From assembly GCF_900700375.1 (NCBI RefSeq), contig NC_041707.1, positions 12,182,046 to 12,246,045 on the forward strand: DNA of 64,000 bases, in the 5' to 3' direction. The notes under the pieces were generated by a model that was not told the origin of the DNA, made no database searches, and saw nothing but the letters and a program-made list of their open reading frames with translations. This DNA comes from Denticeps clupeoides. Lineage: Eukaryota; Chordata; Actinopteri; Clupeiformes; Denticipitidae. This document shows positions 1-19,866 of this stretch, in pieces (within the stretch, counting starts at the first letter, position 1; the number at the start of each line of letters is the position of its first letter). Both the position numbers and the translations under genes were made by a program.

Positions 1-3000
1 CTTCCCGATCTTTGATCCTACTTTGGAGCATGCTCTTTGCACGGTGATGCTCCTCTTCCATATACTGAAGCTCCTATAGTGCGCAAAACCACAAAACCAC
101 AATTAATCTTTCTTAAATCAAAATTTAATTTAAAAAGTATGTTTTTAAAGTGCAGACAGTTCAATCTTTTCTTGGTTCTCTTCCCGACCTGTTTGTAACG
201 CTCTATCTCTGACTCTGCTTCCTGACGGCCACGGCTCTGTTGATCCTGCTGCTCCTGCAGATCCCGCTGCTGCTCCCTCCATGACTCTGCCTCTGTGAGA
301 GCAGCGGCTTCCAGTTCCTTAATGTGAAAAGCGACATACCCAAGTTAATGTCAGTATGATATACTGGATTAGTACTCCTGGATCCTCAGGTCCAGTAAAC
401 TACAGGGCCATCAAATTACTACTTCAACATCTTCCCTTTACTTGAGTCGACAGTGAAGTGGACAAACATTTAAAGTGAAAAGTGAAATGATTTTCATTGA
501 GAAACACAACGAAATGAGACCTCTGCTTTTAACAGGTCACCCTTAGTGAGCAGTGGGCAGCCATAAAAAAAGGTGCCCAAGGAGCAGTGTGTGGGGACGG
601 TGCTTTGCTCAGGGACACCTTGGCAGATTGGGATTCAAACCGGCAAACGTCTGATTACGGGTCAGTTTCCTTATCTGCTAAGCCAACCACTTCCCCATCC
701 ACATTTGAGTTAAAATTTGTTGCACTTTTTGGGTGTGACTGTGTATTTACATAAGATGTGTGTGTTATGGTGCTTGTTTATAATGGCTGTGTGCATTTAG
801 GCGTGTCCACTAGTTCCTGCTCACTTGTATTTCAGTACGCAGACTCTGCACTTGGCCCTGCAGCTTCTGGATCTCCTCACGCTGCAGCTCCTTCTCATGG
901 CGCAGTTCCTCCATCTCTATCCTGGCTGCGCCGCCACTGTCCAGCACTTCTAGTCCTGAGCCCTCCTTCAGACTGCTGATTAACTTCTCTTTGGACTGAG
1001 AACCAATACATACGCAAAAAAAAAAAACTGGCATAATAATTACATCAAAACTATGTTTGGGTTCAGCATCTACTACAAAAGTTATTTTTGTAGACTGGAA
1101 GCCAGTCTAAAGTCATCCTTTGTTTAAGAATTGGACTTAAAGGTCCCATGACATGAACATTTGTTTTGCTTTTAGGTCTTAGTGGCCCTCTAATACTGTA
1201 TCTAAAGACTTGGTGCAGAATTACAGCCACTTTTAGCCAGTCAAACAATGAGATTTCCCCAGGATGTGCAGTTTGTGTCTGTAGCTTTAAATGCTAGGGA
1301 GGCGTCATAAATGAGCATAAGTGAACATAAGGGGACAAATTCCATATCCGACCATCTGAGCTGCCGCTTTCTGAACGGTGAAGCAGAATGGCCATAGCAC
1401 TCTTTCTACATATCACCATTTCTAGCCACTGCAGGACCACGGACAGGCAAGGTGGACTCGTATTAATATTAAATAATCTCACAAAGTGACGTTTTCATGC
1501 CATGGAACCTTTAAATGATGGTCTACAGTGATTGTATAGTATGGTTTAGGGCTGCACGATTTGGGGAAAAAGACATATTGCAATTATTGAGATTAATATT
1601 GCGATATGCGATTGCGATATGATAAAGGACACTTGCTTGTATATCAATGAAAAGTCGAATACAAATTACTAATAGTGAAATGTTTAATTTCAAAGTGAAA
1701 CATACAAACTACTTATAACAACTTGAAATGCCCAGTGCTTTCAAAATACAATATTCTACAAAATTAAATAATCACAAAAAACTCTTTACATTACTGTCGA
1801 ACGACAAACCCTGGTAAGGCTAAACAACTGTTTTGATTATATTTGGCCATTATAAAATCCCGTATTATAGTTCTTACATTTAACCAAAACGTTGTTTGGA
1901 GGCTGACTTGAACACAGGGATGCATAGCCTTTCTAGCTTAGCTAAGGTTAAGATTTGTAAACTGAGGTGAATTTCTTTAGGAAACCTTCAAAGAACAGTC
2001 TAAACAGTTAATGCCTACGTTTAGCCAAAACGTTGTTTGGAGGCTGACTTGAACACAGGAATGCATAGCTTTGCTAGCTTAGCTAAGGATATGTTGGAAA
2101 ATATATATAAGTTATCATGCAATTACCTTTTATTTCCTTTTTGACATTTATATCTCACATGTATTAAACTGTATTATTCTTTTTAATATGCACACTATAT
2201 TTAATCATTAGTCTCTTGGATGAGAAACTGGTGGGCTAAAGGTTGTTTGCAGAACAGAATGACCGCGACTTGATAAGAGGAGGCCTGCAGCCGCAGCGAA
2301 GCAAGAAAACAAGAAGACCTTGCGATGGAGCGTCTACCAAGAGACAACCCTACATGCAAATTATAAGCTTATATGGTGTGATCCTGTGATGAATGTACCG
2401 CCCTTTATTAAATAAAAAGAGAGGAAGCGGAAGAGACGGCAGAGCTTTTGGAGGCATGGTCGTCTCTGATCGCTCTCCTTGCAAGTAAAAAGAGAGCTCA
2501 ACTGCTTCGTGTCATATCTCTCTGTTTTATAAGTGTTGGATAAGACGGATAACTCTAACAGGATAAGACATATAAAACGGGATTTTATAATGGGCAAATA
2601 TATTCAAAACAATTGTCCAGCCTTACCTATGAAATGTAATGCCCCGGGATCTGGCGCAATATGGCGGCGACGTTGACGTACGATGCAGCTCGTCATGCGG
2701 CGTCTACCCAGATGTCTATGCGAGTCATGAATCTGAGGTCTCCATTGAACCGAATCTAAAGTCATGTGACCAAACATGTCACATCCGACTGAAGTGAGAC
2801 TTCAGTCTGCTCACAAACTTTGAGAGAATGAGAGAATGGATCGGATATGTTGCCGGTCCAATCCATGTACTAATCATTTAAATCGCAGCTTTTTGCGTTC
2901 ATGTAATCGCACAGACTGACATCGCGATTACGATTGCGATTAGATTAATCGTGCAGCACTAGTATGTTTAAATACTGCCCAGGGTGTGGGTGGGGTGTGT

Positions 3001-5213
3001 CTTCTGAAAGCGATCTGTTAAAACATGTGCATGTGAATCTGGGCTAGAAATGTTCTTCTCGGCATGTGTAGATTTAGATATAAATGGATGTTTTGTATCA
3101 GATGTTCCTTCATAGTTTGACATGGAGGACATAGCTCACCTGGAGTATCCGTGAGGCCTTGTTTTTATAGTCCTGCAACTCCTGCTTGCCGCTGTCGGCT
3201 GCAGCTCGGGCAAACTTCATCTGCTGCTGCAGCTCCTCCGCCCTCTGCCGTTCCTCTGCCAGCCGTCGATCGGTGCCTGTCAATGCCTCAGCCAAAGCCT
3301 GACGTTCACCCTCCACTTTAGCCAGCCGTGCTGCAAATTCACTCTGCAATACAGAAGAAGAGATCCGTGAAGACGAGGAAACGTTTCTGTCTTAATGTAT
3401 TTAGCACTCACAAATATCAGCCATTACATACATTCACTGTGAAGTCTTTATATTAGCAAAAATAATTAGCCTACTCAGCAACAGTGGATTTTTTCCAGAA
3501 GACTTGATGCATCCTTGCAGATTTGTTGAAGAAATGATTAGCTTAAGGAAGTATACCAAAACCTACTTGCATGTGCTGGTAGCTGTCTTGCTCCCTCTTC
3601 AGGCCCATATCTGCCTCCCTCAGGCGGTCCTGTAAGGTCTGCAGGGCCTGAGAGTTCAGGTTGTTCCCCTCTGTGTGGTCCTGGAGGATCCTGAATATGG
3701 AGAACCAAGACTTTAAAGTTACAAAGAAAATGTATTTGTAAATGACAGCAACTGGTAAAGGGGGCAGTGGTGGGCTAGCGGCTAAAGAAGCAAACTCCTA
3801 ACCAAAGGGTTGCAGGTTCAAATCTGCAACTGCCAATGTTCCTCTGAGGTCACGTTGAGCAAGACACTGTCCCCAAACACTGCTCACTGACATTTCATTG
3901 TGTGTACCGTATGCTGTGCTGTGTATCACAAATTTACAGAGAGAATCGCAGCTTCACCTACCTGTACTTCTCACTCTTGGCCTCTTCAAGCGCAGCACTG
4001 CGACTTTTGAGGAGCTGATCTGCCTCATCCAGTCTGACCTTCAGCACAGCCAGCTGCCCATCCTTAGCAGAGAGGGCTTCACTGAGGTCGTCCACCTGTG
4101 AGCGAAGCTCGCGGATTGTGCGGTCAGTGCGAGACTGATCAGAGTTCCACTTCTCTGTACGTGCTCGGGCTAGGTTCAGCTCTAAAGAAGAGATGCTGAG
4201 CATTAGACAATGGCTACTTCCATTCAGACACTGACTTCTAGTTCAGAAAATTGCTCTCCTTCTGCTCGTACCCTCCTGAGTGCCTTTGGATCTCTGGATG
4301 ATGGTGGCCAACTCCTGGTTGAGTGAGGCCACTTCATTGCGCAGAAGCTGGTTCTCCAAGCGCAAGTTTGACAGTGCCTGGCTCTGGGACTCCTCCACAA
4401 GGGTGGGCTCCTGTGGGACAGGGTGTGGAGGCACAGCCAACCCTGAGTCTGAGCTCTCCGGGGTATCTGAAGGTAAAAGAAATGATCCTGAGGAATTAAT
4501 TAAGCAATCAATTAGCTAAATTCTTTAGTGAATACCATGACTTTAGTGACAATTTGATAACCCGCTCTTTAAATTTCATGCTGCCAGGCTTTGATTAAAC
4601 ATGAAAGTTTCTGGGTACCTTGGCTTGGATCTTTGGCAGAACCATCCTCGGTTTTGACGCTGTGCCCACTGGTGGATATGGAACTGAGGCTGGAAGTTCG
4701 GGACAAGCCTTTGGTAGAAGGAGGGGATGAAGATGCAGAGGGCACCACCCGGGGGACATTGGGAGTAGCCGGGGCCGGAATCACCTCGTCTGCTTTAGGG
4801 ACATCCTGTTTGACATCCTTTCGTTCGCCCAGCAGTGGGTCAGAACTGTTAAGGAAGTCAAAGAGGAGGTCGTCGTTCAACTCCGCTTTCTTGGGCCGGA
4901 CAAAACTGGAAGAGGGCTTCAAAGAACTGGCAGAACTGCCGCTGTTCTCTGAAGATAAATGCGTGGCACTGGACTTCTTGATGTTGCCTGCAGCTGCTGA
5001 AATAAAGTCGGGCCGTTCGCGAGGCGAACTCTGGGTGTCGGGTGCAGCGGTCCTGTAGTTATGGAGGTTGAATTGGGAGACCTCGTTTGTAGTGTCATAA
5101 GAAGAGAAGGAAGATTTCTGAGCCTGCTGTTTTGTCAAAGCTTGGGCGGCGCCCTGATCCACCTTGTTCAGAAAGTCCTCTGCCTTTCCAGCCAGATCAG
5201 CCAACCAAGACAT
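1..5213 (-). CDS. golga5: Golgin subfamily A member 5 (golgin-84), C-terminal part outside the window
   Basis: Golgin-84 is a coiled-coil tether on the cytosolic face of Golgi membranes, held by a C-terminal membrane segment, binding Rab1 and keeping ribbon and intra-Golgi COPI traffic in order (family knowledge). Coding exons, read 5' to 3' on the minus strand: 5213-4619, 4466-4272, 4181-3962, 3690-3567, 3343-3140, 995-825, 317-189 and 73-1. All have GT-AG edges and the phases join without a break for about 570 of the roughly 730 residues usual for the family. The start MSWLADLAGKAEDFLNKVDQ matches the conserved head. Residues 1 to about 200 are Ser/Pro-rich and include the conserved block DDLLFDFLNSSDP. 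From about residue 215 onward it is heptad-rich coiled coil (LRLENQLLRNEV, LKVRLDEADQLL, RHEKELQREEIQKLQGQ). The last 160 or so residues and the membrane anchor lie beyond position 1. A hAT element, a SINE and another repeat sit in the intron between 996 and 3139 or nearby. Confidence 0.96.
472..702 (-). mobile_element. tRNA-derived SINE, family A
   Basis: Minus-strand copy of the family best seen at 48430-48672. Readable parts include the body AGCAGTGGGCAGCCAT (complement) and the tRNA B-box-like GATTCAAACC complement. Diverged, in a golga5 intron. Confidence 0.8.
1138..1518 (+). mobile_element. Dispersed inverted-repeat element, copy 1
   Basis: Starts TTAAAGGTCCCATGACATGAA and ends with the matching inverted TTCATGCCATGGAACCTTTAA. 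Two more copies lie at about 9840-10245 and 20775-21345. Short terminal inverted repeats and no ORF suggest a non-autonomous DNA transposon; superfamily not determined. In a golga5 intron, immediately left of a hAT element. Confidence 0.7.
1547..2961. mobile_element. hAT-like non-autonomous transposon with target-site duplication
   Basis: Terminal inverted repeats TAGGGCTGCACGAT and ATCGTGCAGCACTA, with AT-rich CGATT-rich subterminal DNA at both ends, are flanked by near-identical 8-bp duplications (GTATGGTT at 1539-1546, GTATGTTT at 2962-2969). Eight-base duplications are the rule for hAT. 1415 bp, no transposase seen. A 70-bp internal segment is repeated directly (about 1875-1947 and 2017-2090). 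Confidence 0.8.
3758..3945 (+). mobile_element. tRNA-derived SINE, family A
   Basis: GGGGCAGTGGTGGGCTAGCG head (A-box region) and GGTTCAAATCT B-box, then the family body. Diverged copy in a golga5 intron. Confidence 0.8.
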
Positions 5214-5868
5214 GCTGCAGCCTGACGAGATTAAACATACAACAGAACATAATAGGGATTATGATAATCTTAATAATGCAACTTTCTTGTTATTTTACTT
5301 TATTATTAAGCCTATCCAAAAGATCCTGTTTGGTTAGCAATCAAAACATTATATGCTATGGATAATAGAGAAAATCTTACCAATATATTTACCTGTATAT
5401 TTAATTTGAGACTACTATCTTTTGGTTGTTTCCTCAGCGGAGGAAGTGCTTTCCTGGGTTAATTAGGCCGAAATTGCACATTACAACGCAATTTCTAGTG
5501 TAACCGTACAGTGGAAAGGGATGTGATAATAAAACTTTTGTCTGCACTCCCACAAAAATAATAATTCAATAAGCATTCAACATTTTTCGCTTTCCAATGT
5601 ATCGTTTTTACATTGCAACACATTACAAACTCGAACCTTTCTCAATCGAGCACACAAGCTTTAGCGCAGAGGCTAACTAAGATATCGTGCGCCATAGCTT
5701 AGCTCTGTTGTCACTACACTCAAAGCCACGCAGCGACGCCGGTATTTCGGTCTGGTGTAATCTGTCGACCACCAACCGATTCATCCCCAGCCGCCCTTTA
5801 CTTCCAGCGAGATTTATTTGTACTGGCACCTCCGGGCCTGTTCCGGCTGATAGAAGATAAGTCCGTAC

Positions 5869-6040
5869 CTTCGGCGGAGTTCAGCTGCTAACGGCCAAGC
5901 GCGACGCCGGTTACGATCCCACACCGCTTCAAACCAATGCCATCCTTTCCCGGAATAAAAGTACGGGGAAAACTACTACAGGCAGAGGCGGACGACTCGC
6001 AGCGAAGCGACACCAGCCTCCGCCATGGTCCTGCCTGACG
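5869..6040 (-). promoter_or_regulatory. golga5: golga5 noncoding first exon and promoter region
   Basis: A minus-strand splice donor (GAAG/GTACGG) lies at 5868-5869, so a noncoding first exon probably runs from about 6040 down to 5869 and splices to the ATG exon, whose right edge is near 5214. The surrounding 5690-6070 is GC-richer than its neighbours and holds several CpGs. The exact transcription start cannot be seen. An A-run of about 32 bases at 6097-6128 separates it from the 3' end of rtf1. Confidence 0.55.
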
Positions 6041-6093
6041 TGGACCAGGAACTTCAAGTAGGACCCAAAACAAAGTGCCCTTTGCGGTGCCTG

Positions 6094-6096
<3 letters not shown>

Positions 6097-6128
<32 letters not shown>
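6097..6128 (+). repeat. Poly(A) tract
   Basis: About 32 consecutive A between the golga5 promoter and the rtf1 3' end. No retroposed body is attached on its left, so it is listed as a simple repeat. Confidence 0.9.
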
Positions 6129-6130
<2 letters not shown>

Positions 6131-6330
6131 CCCCTCTACTGCCTGCTGCTGTTCACACTTACTGTGGACCCTAAACTTATATTAGTTGTTATCGTGGAAA
6201 GAATCCATTTTGGACAGAAAAAAGGCAAACTAGGCAAGGAGGGAAGAATAATATGAATACAAATAAAGTATGTTACATTGGACATTGTATGTGGTAACGA
6301 CTAAAAAGAACAATCTAAGAAACAGTCGTT

Positions 6331-6336
6331 TTTATT
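6331..6336 (-). terminator. rtf1: Candidate rtf1 polyadenylation signal
   Basis: TTTATT on the plus strand is AATAAA on the minus strand. It lies about 800 bp past the rtf1 stop codon, which would give an 800-nt 3' UTR covering 7138 to about 6315. No coding sequence is seen in that stretch. Inferred from motif and position only. Confidence 0.5.
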
Positions 6337-7138
6337 CTCTTGCACACACTCCAAATCGCATATTTACATGGCATGCCACATCAATACAAGAACTAAGGAC
6401 ACAGTTGAACACTTATCGAGTTTGATTTTCATACAAAAACATAATGATGATGTCGAGGGAAGATGTACACACAGGTCGATTAAAAGGATCAGGGGCAGAA
6501 ATATAAATGATTACAGTCCATAGGGAACTGAGTTCTGCTTTATACAGTGGAGAGAAAAATGATTTTCCACAGGAAAGAGTTCTGCCTGCCTCTTCCCAAA
6601 TTTATTTTATACATATAGAGCTGTATCTAACCTTCGAAGAAGGGACAAAGTTTTAATAATAATAAAAAAACTATTTCAGGAATATCAACATTTTCTAGTC
6701 CAAGTATCATGTTATGAATGTCCATCAAAAATGTGAAATTAACAAGCATAAAGCCCCTCTCAAAAGTGAACAGGATATATAAAAGTTCTGAACCTATACA
6801 TAACTCAGGGAGGGAAATTTATATATATATATAAGATCACTTTTGAAAAAAAGAAGAAATTGGGAGGGCACAGTTCAGAGTTCTGCACATAATGTAAATA
6901 AACAGTAAACAGTGATTCCCTCTAAAGAAACCATTTGAAAAGGAAAAATATTCTCATTGAATATATCCTTGCACTTTTGGGATGAACAATTGCTTGCACA
7001 GATACTCAACAGACCTTTTTTTTAGCACCCACTCTCATTCACACACTCGCTCAAACACACAGGCACATACACACAGGTATCCTTAGCCTCAGGGCAAACA
7101 GCGAACACATGCAGACTGAATCTGGACCAGAAACAGAT

Positions 7139-16590
<9,452 letters not shown>

Positions 16591-17513
16591 GATGCACTGT
16601 GACCTGGCTGGCTACCGCGGCGAGTGGCGCTGGTGCGAGCTTGCTGCACACTGTGGAAACGGCGGCAGCCCCGCGGTCCTCCACACAAAGGCGCTAGAGA
16701 CCCACTGGGCATGCGCAGCAGGTACAACTGGATCTTCGTCAACGACGTGACCGCGCTCGTTTCAAAGCTGAGTATTAGATTAGGATGCATCCAGCTACGT
16801 GATGTAATACCTTAGCCGATGCATGTTGTAGCATCAGTATTTTATTTATATTCTCCAGAGCAATTCGAAATAATTCCAAAAACACTTTACAATTAGAACT
16901 AGCACAAATTGTCACAGTTTTTCAAAACACCTTACATTTACATAATGCATTTGTTCACTTACAGTACAGGCCAGAAGTTTGGAAACACCTTCTCATTCAA
17001 TGTGTTTTCTTTATTTTCATGACAATTTACATTGGTAGATTCTCACTGAAGGCATCAAAACTATGAATGAACACATGTGAAGTGTTGAATGAGAAGGTGT
17101 GTCCAAACTTTTGGCTTGTACTGTACATTTAATTGGCATATCACTGCTATGAATGAATGGAAAGTCTATTTCTTATATTTGTCATATCTCATGTTCAGAA
17201 CCAATAAAACGGGACAAGTCACACTGTGGCCTTTTATAATGATTTCATGACTTTATAACAATTTTGCTTCTTTCTCCGAGTATTCGCGACTCTGAACGCG
17301 TTCACTGTGCCAAGAGGGGCGTGTTTCCCGCGTCCAAACAATTCAGTATCGAATACCTCTTTGTAAATTTCTCAGTTTAATTTTTGCTCGAGTGCAGTAA
17401 AGAAACAGACAACTATACTCCAGAAGGTACAAGCGGCTAAAAAAAACTGCTTAATTACAATGACACGAGCAGTTTTCATTCGGTACTTCTTCCCCCGATC
17501 GTCGTATTCAGTC
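16591..17513. promoter_or_regulatory. Head-to-head intergenic region of rtf1 and ndufaf1
   Basis: About 0.9 kb separates the rtf1 start codon (16590, minus) from the first ndufaf1 exon (about 17514, plus). The rtf1 side (16450-16700) is GC-rich with many CpGs, as expected for a housekeeping promoter. The ndufaf1 side (17270-17520) has its own CpG-bearing stretch. A 170-bp Tc1-type inverted-repeat element (about 16961-17130) lies between them, so these may be two abutting promoters rather than one shared core. Confidence 0.5.
16961..17130. mobile_element. Tc1-type miniature inverted-repeat element
   Basis: Inverted ends TACAGTACAGGCCAGAAGTT and the matching AACTTTTGGCTTGTACTGTA are flanked by TA, with only 100 bp between. 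Same family as the larger copy at 25532-26052 but lacking all coding DNA. In the rtf1/ndufaf1 promoter gap. Confidence 0.85.
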
Positions 17514-17527
17514 ATGGCTGCCGACGT
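17514..17527 (+). CDS. ndufaf1: Possible alternative first coding exon of ndufaf1
   Basis: ATG GCT GCC GAC GT is followed directly by a strong donor (GTGAGT). Spliced to the acceptor ending at 18097 it stays open and in frame with the main ORF, giving MAADVSDWTLCKLYID before the MSTAIAIVPL start and a 320-residue protein. The longer form would begin with an acidic stretch rather than a typical mitochondrial presequence, so it may act as a 5' leader or specify a second isoform. Seen in sequence; use is inferred. Confidence 0.4.
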
Positions 17528-18131
17528 GTGAGTGAAACGATTTGAGGTATTTGTGTGTATTATATTGACGTTCCCTGGATGGACAAATTGAACAATACGT
17601 TTAGCATTTTTTCAGGAACTCAACAATATCTATATTCTTTTATGGTCCGCGAGGCTTTAGTAGATTTTGATTATAGGAACTAAAGGTTTCTGTAAGCGTT
17701 TCTAGGGGGTGGGCAAAAAATGACGGACCACATTAGAAGGAGCCAAGAGCACCTGGCTGTAGCCAGTAGTCCTTCAGTCGTTGATTTTCCTGCATGTGGT
17801 TATTCAATCGATCCTCCTGCTACAGTCCGTTTAGTGAGTATTTTTCATCTTTATATTTATGTACGTATTTTAAAGAAGAGCTGCTAGTAGTCAACGATAT
17901 AGTTACTGATCATATTTCCCGTCGCACTCATGTGACGTGAAAGAGAATGTAGTACCACAAAATAAAATGTCTGTAGTTATAAATATGAAATTCATGCATT
18001 CGTTTTTAATTAACCTTGTAGATTGTAGTGACATTCAGTCCTAGATGTACTTTATTCTTCTTATTGTTTTGAGTCATGTACACTCTTCTCTTGACAGTTC
18101 TGACTGGACCCTATGTAAACTGTATATCGAC

Positions 18132-19478
18132 ATGTCAACAGCTATAGCCATTGTTCCACTGAGGAACCTTTGCAGAGTTCAGAAATTTTTGCCACTTGCA
18201 GCTTCTCCCCCTCCTTGGTCTTTGCCACTGGGTAGGAGGACCATTTACCACGGGGACTACAGACGGCCAGGCCAGACCAGGGACAACAGATGGCCTTGGC
18301 AAAAGATTAATTTTGACTTTAGTAAAGGAGTGGAAGGGATACGCAAACACTTTGGCCTGTTGAAAGATGAGTTTGTGCAGCGCTGGAAAGGCCCAGAGGG
18401 CAGGCCGCTTCTAGAGATCATGCTGGAGCAGACCCGGGTGCTGTGGGACTTCAGAGGACCAGGCAGCTTGGAAAACTGGATAGTGTCTTCAGACCGAGAG
18501 ATAGGTGGCCGAAGTGAAGCTTATTTGAAGCTAGGCAGGAACAGCACAACCTGTCTGCTCTATGGCACGCTTTGTTCTGTTCCACCTCGAGACGGAGAGA
18601 CTCGCTACAGTGGATACTGCACAATGAGGTCTTCACAGCCGAAGGTGAGACATCACATCTCACACCCACCTTTTGTTACTTAGAGCAAAAAGAAACTAAT
18701 GCTTAACTGAACGTGTATTCCTTTTATATATACTGATATTTTTTCTAGGACTATTTATTTTGTATATTTAGCATTTTATATTATACAGTTAGCATATTGT
18801 CTATTCTGTCTGTCACAGCAGAAATTGGACAGTACAAAAAAACAACACAATGTAAATTTCCCACTTGTGGCACTAATAAAGGAGCATCTTATCTCTTATT
18901 CCTATTACAGGGCTCATTTGACAGGAAAAAACACTATGATTTGTCCAGCTTTAATACCTTACACTTACGTGTCCGTGGTGATGGGCGGCCATGGATGATA
19001 AACGTTGGGGCTGAGACGTACTTCTCCCACCAGAAAGATGACATATACAGCTATTTTCTGTATACAAGAGGTGGCCCATATTGGCAAGATGTCAAGGTAG
19101 TTTTTAATTCCACTTTATTTATCTGTGTTCCAAGGAATGTCACTTGTGCTCTGACTTTGTTCTCTGCCATTTTCAGATCCCATTTTCCAAGTTCTTCCTG
19201 TCCAGCCGTGGGAGAATACAAGATGACCAGCATTCTCTGTGGTTAGACAAGGTCTGTGTGATTCTTATCTTCAACAGTTTGGCCTTAATACAAATAACAC
19301 AATAATTCCAATTAAAGCTAACATTGTGTCTGTACAGGTGAATACAATTGGCTTCACTCTGGGTGACAAAGCAGACGGACCATTTCAACTAGAGATTGAT
19401 TTTATAGGCGTCTGTAATGACCCAGCACATAACGAGGACTTTGCTTATGAAGTATACAAGAGGAATCCAAATGTGTGA
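18132..19478 (+). CDS. ndufaf1: Complex I intermediate-associated protein 30 (CIA30)
   Basis: NDUFAF1 is a mitochondrial matrix assembly factor of the MCIA complex that helps build the membrane arm of respiratory complex I (family knowledge). Coding exons: 18132-18644, 18911-19096, 19177-19251, 19338-19478; phases give 304 residues (human 327). The exon containing the ATG begins at 18098. The N-terminus MSTAIAIVPLRNLCRVQKF is basic and lacks acidic residues, fitting a mitochondrial targeting signal, which is why I prefer this Met to the upstream one. The CIA30 domain fills about residues 100-290: [94 protein letters not shown]. The N-terminal third is shorter and diverged, as usual for the family. 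A polyadenylation signal follows at 19539. It is convergent with nusap1. Confidence 0.96.
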
Positions 19479-19538
19479 TTTACAAAAAAATCAGGAATTA
19501 CATAGCCCATGCTATTAACTAATATTTTATGTAGTCTT

Positions 19539-19544
19539 AATAAA
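19539..19544 (+). terminator. ndufaf1: ndufaf1 polyadenylation signal
   Basis: AATAAA lies 60 bp past the ndufaf1 stop codon. A minus-strand AATAAA (TTTATT at 19557-19562) is almost opposite, so the 3' ends of ndufaf1 and nusap1 probably meet or overlap here. Confidence 0.65.
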
Positions 19545-19866
19545 ATATTGAATATATTTATTACACAAAGCCTGTTAAATAGCAAATGTCTATTCATTGC
19601 AATTGTCTTTAAATGTCAATGTCACTAAAAAAAGCTGATTCATGAGCAGAAATTAAAGCATGTAAACATTTAATGATGCGGTACTAATCATGAAAACATT
19701 GGATTAAAATTTACAGATGCTCTTGTATTTACTCAAGTACAGTTATTTTTTTTAAAGCAACATGCTTTGTGAAAAAAAAAAAAAAAAAGGAACACATAGC
19801 AATCACTGACATTTTTTAAAAACAAGAAAAGGAAAGCTATATACAGACAAAACACTAAAATGTAGT

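Noticed and set aside
472-702. tRNA-like heads of SINEs as true tRNA genes
   Set aside because: B-box-like motifs exist, but the cloverleaf is not intact and each is joined to a SINE body present in several copies.
4591-5058. 155-codon plus-strand open frame
   Set aside because: Antisense shadow of the golga5 first coding exon, whose protein matches golgin-84.
6097-6128. Poly(A) run as evidence for a processed pseudogene
   Set aside because: No exon-like sequence precedes it on either strand.
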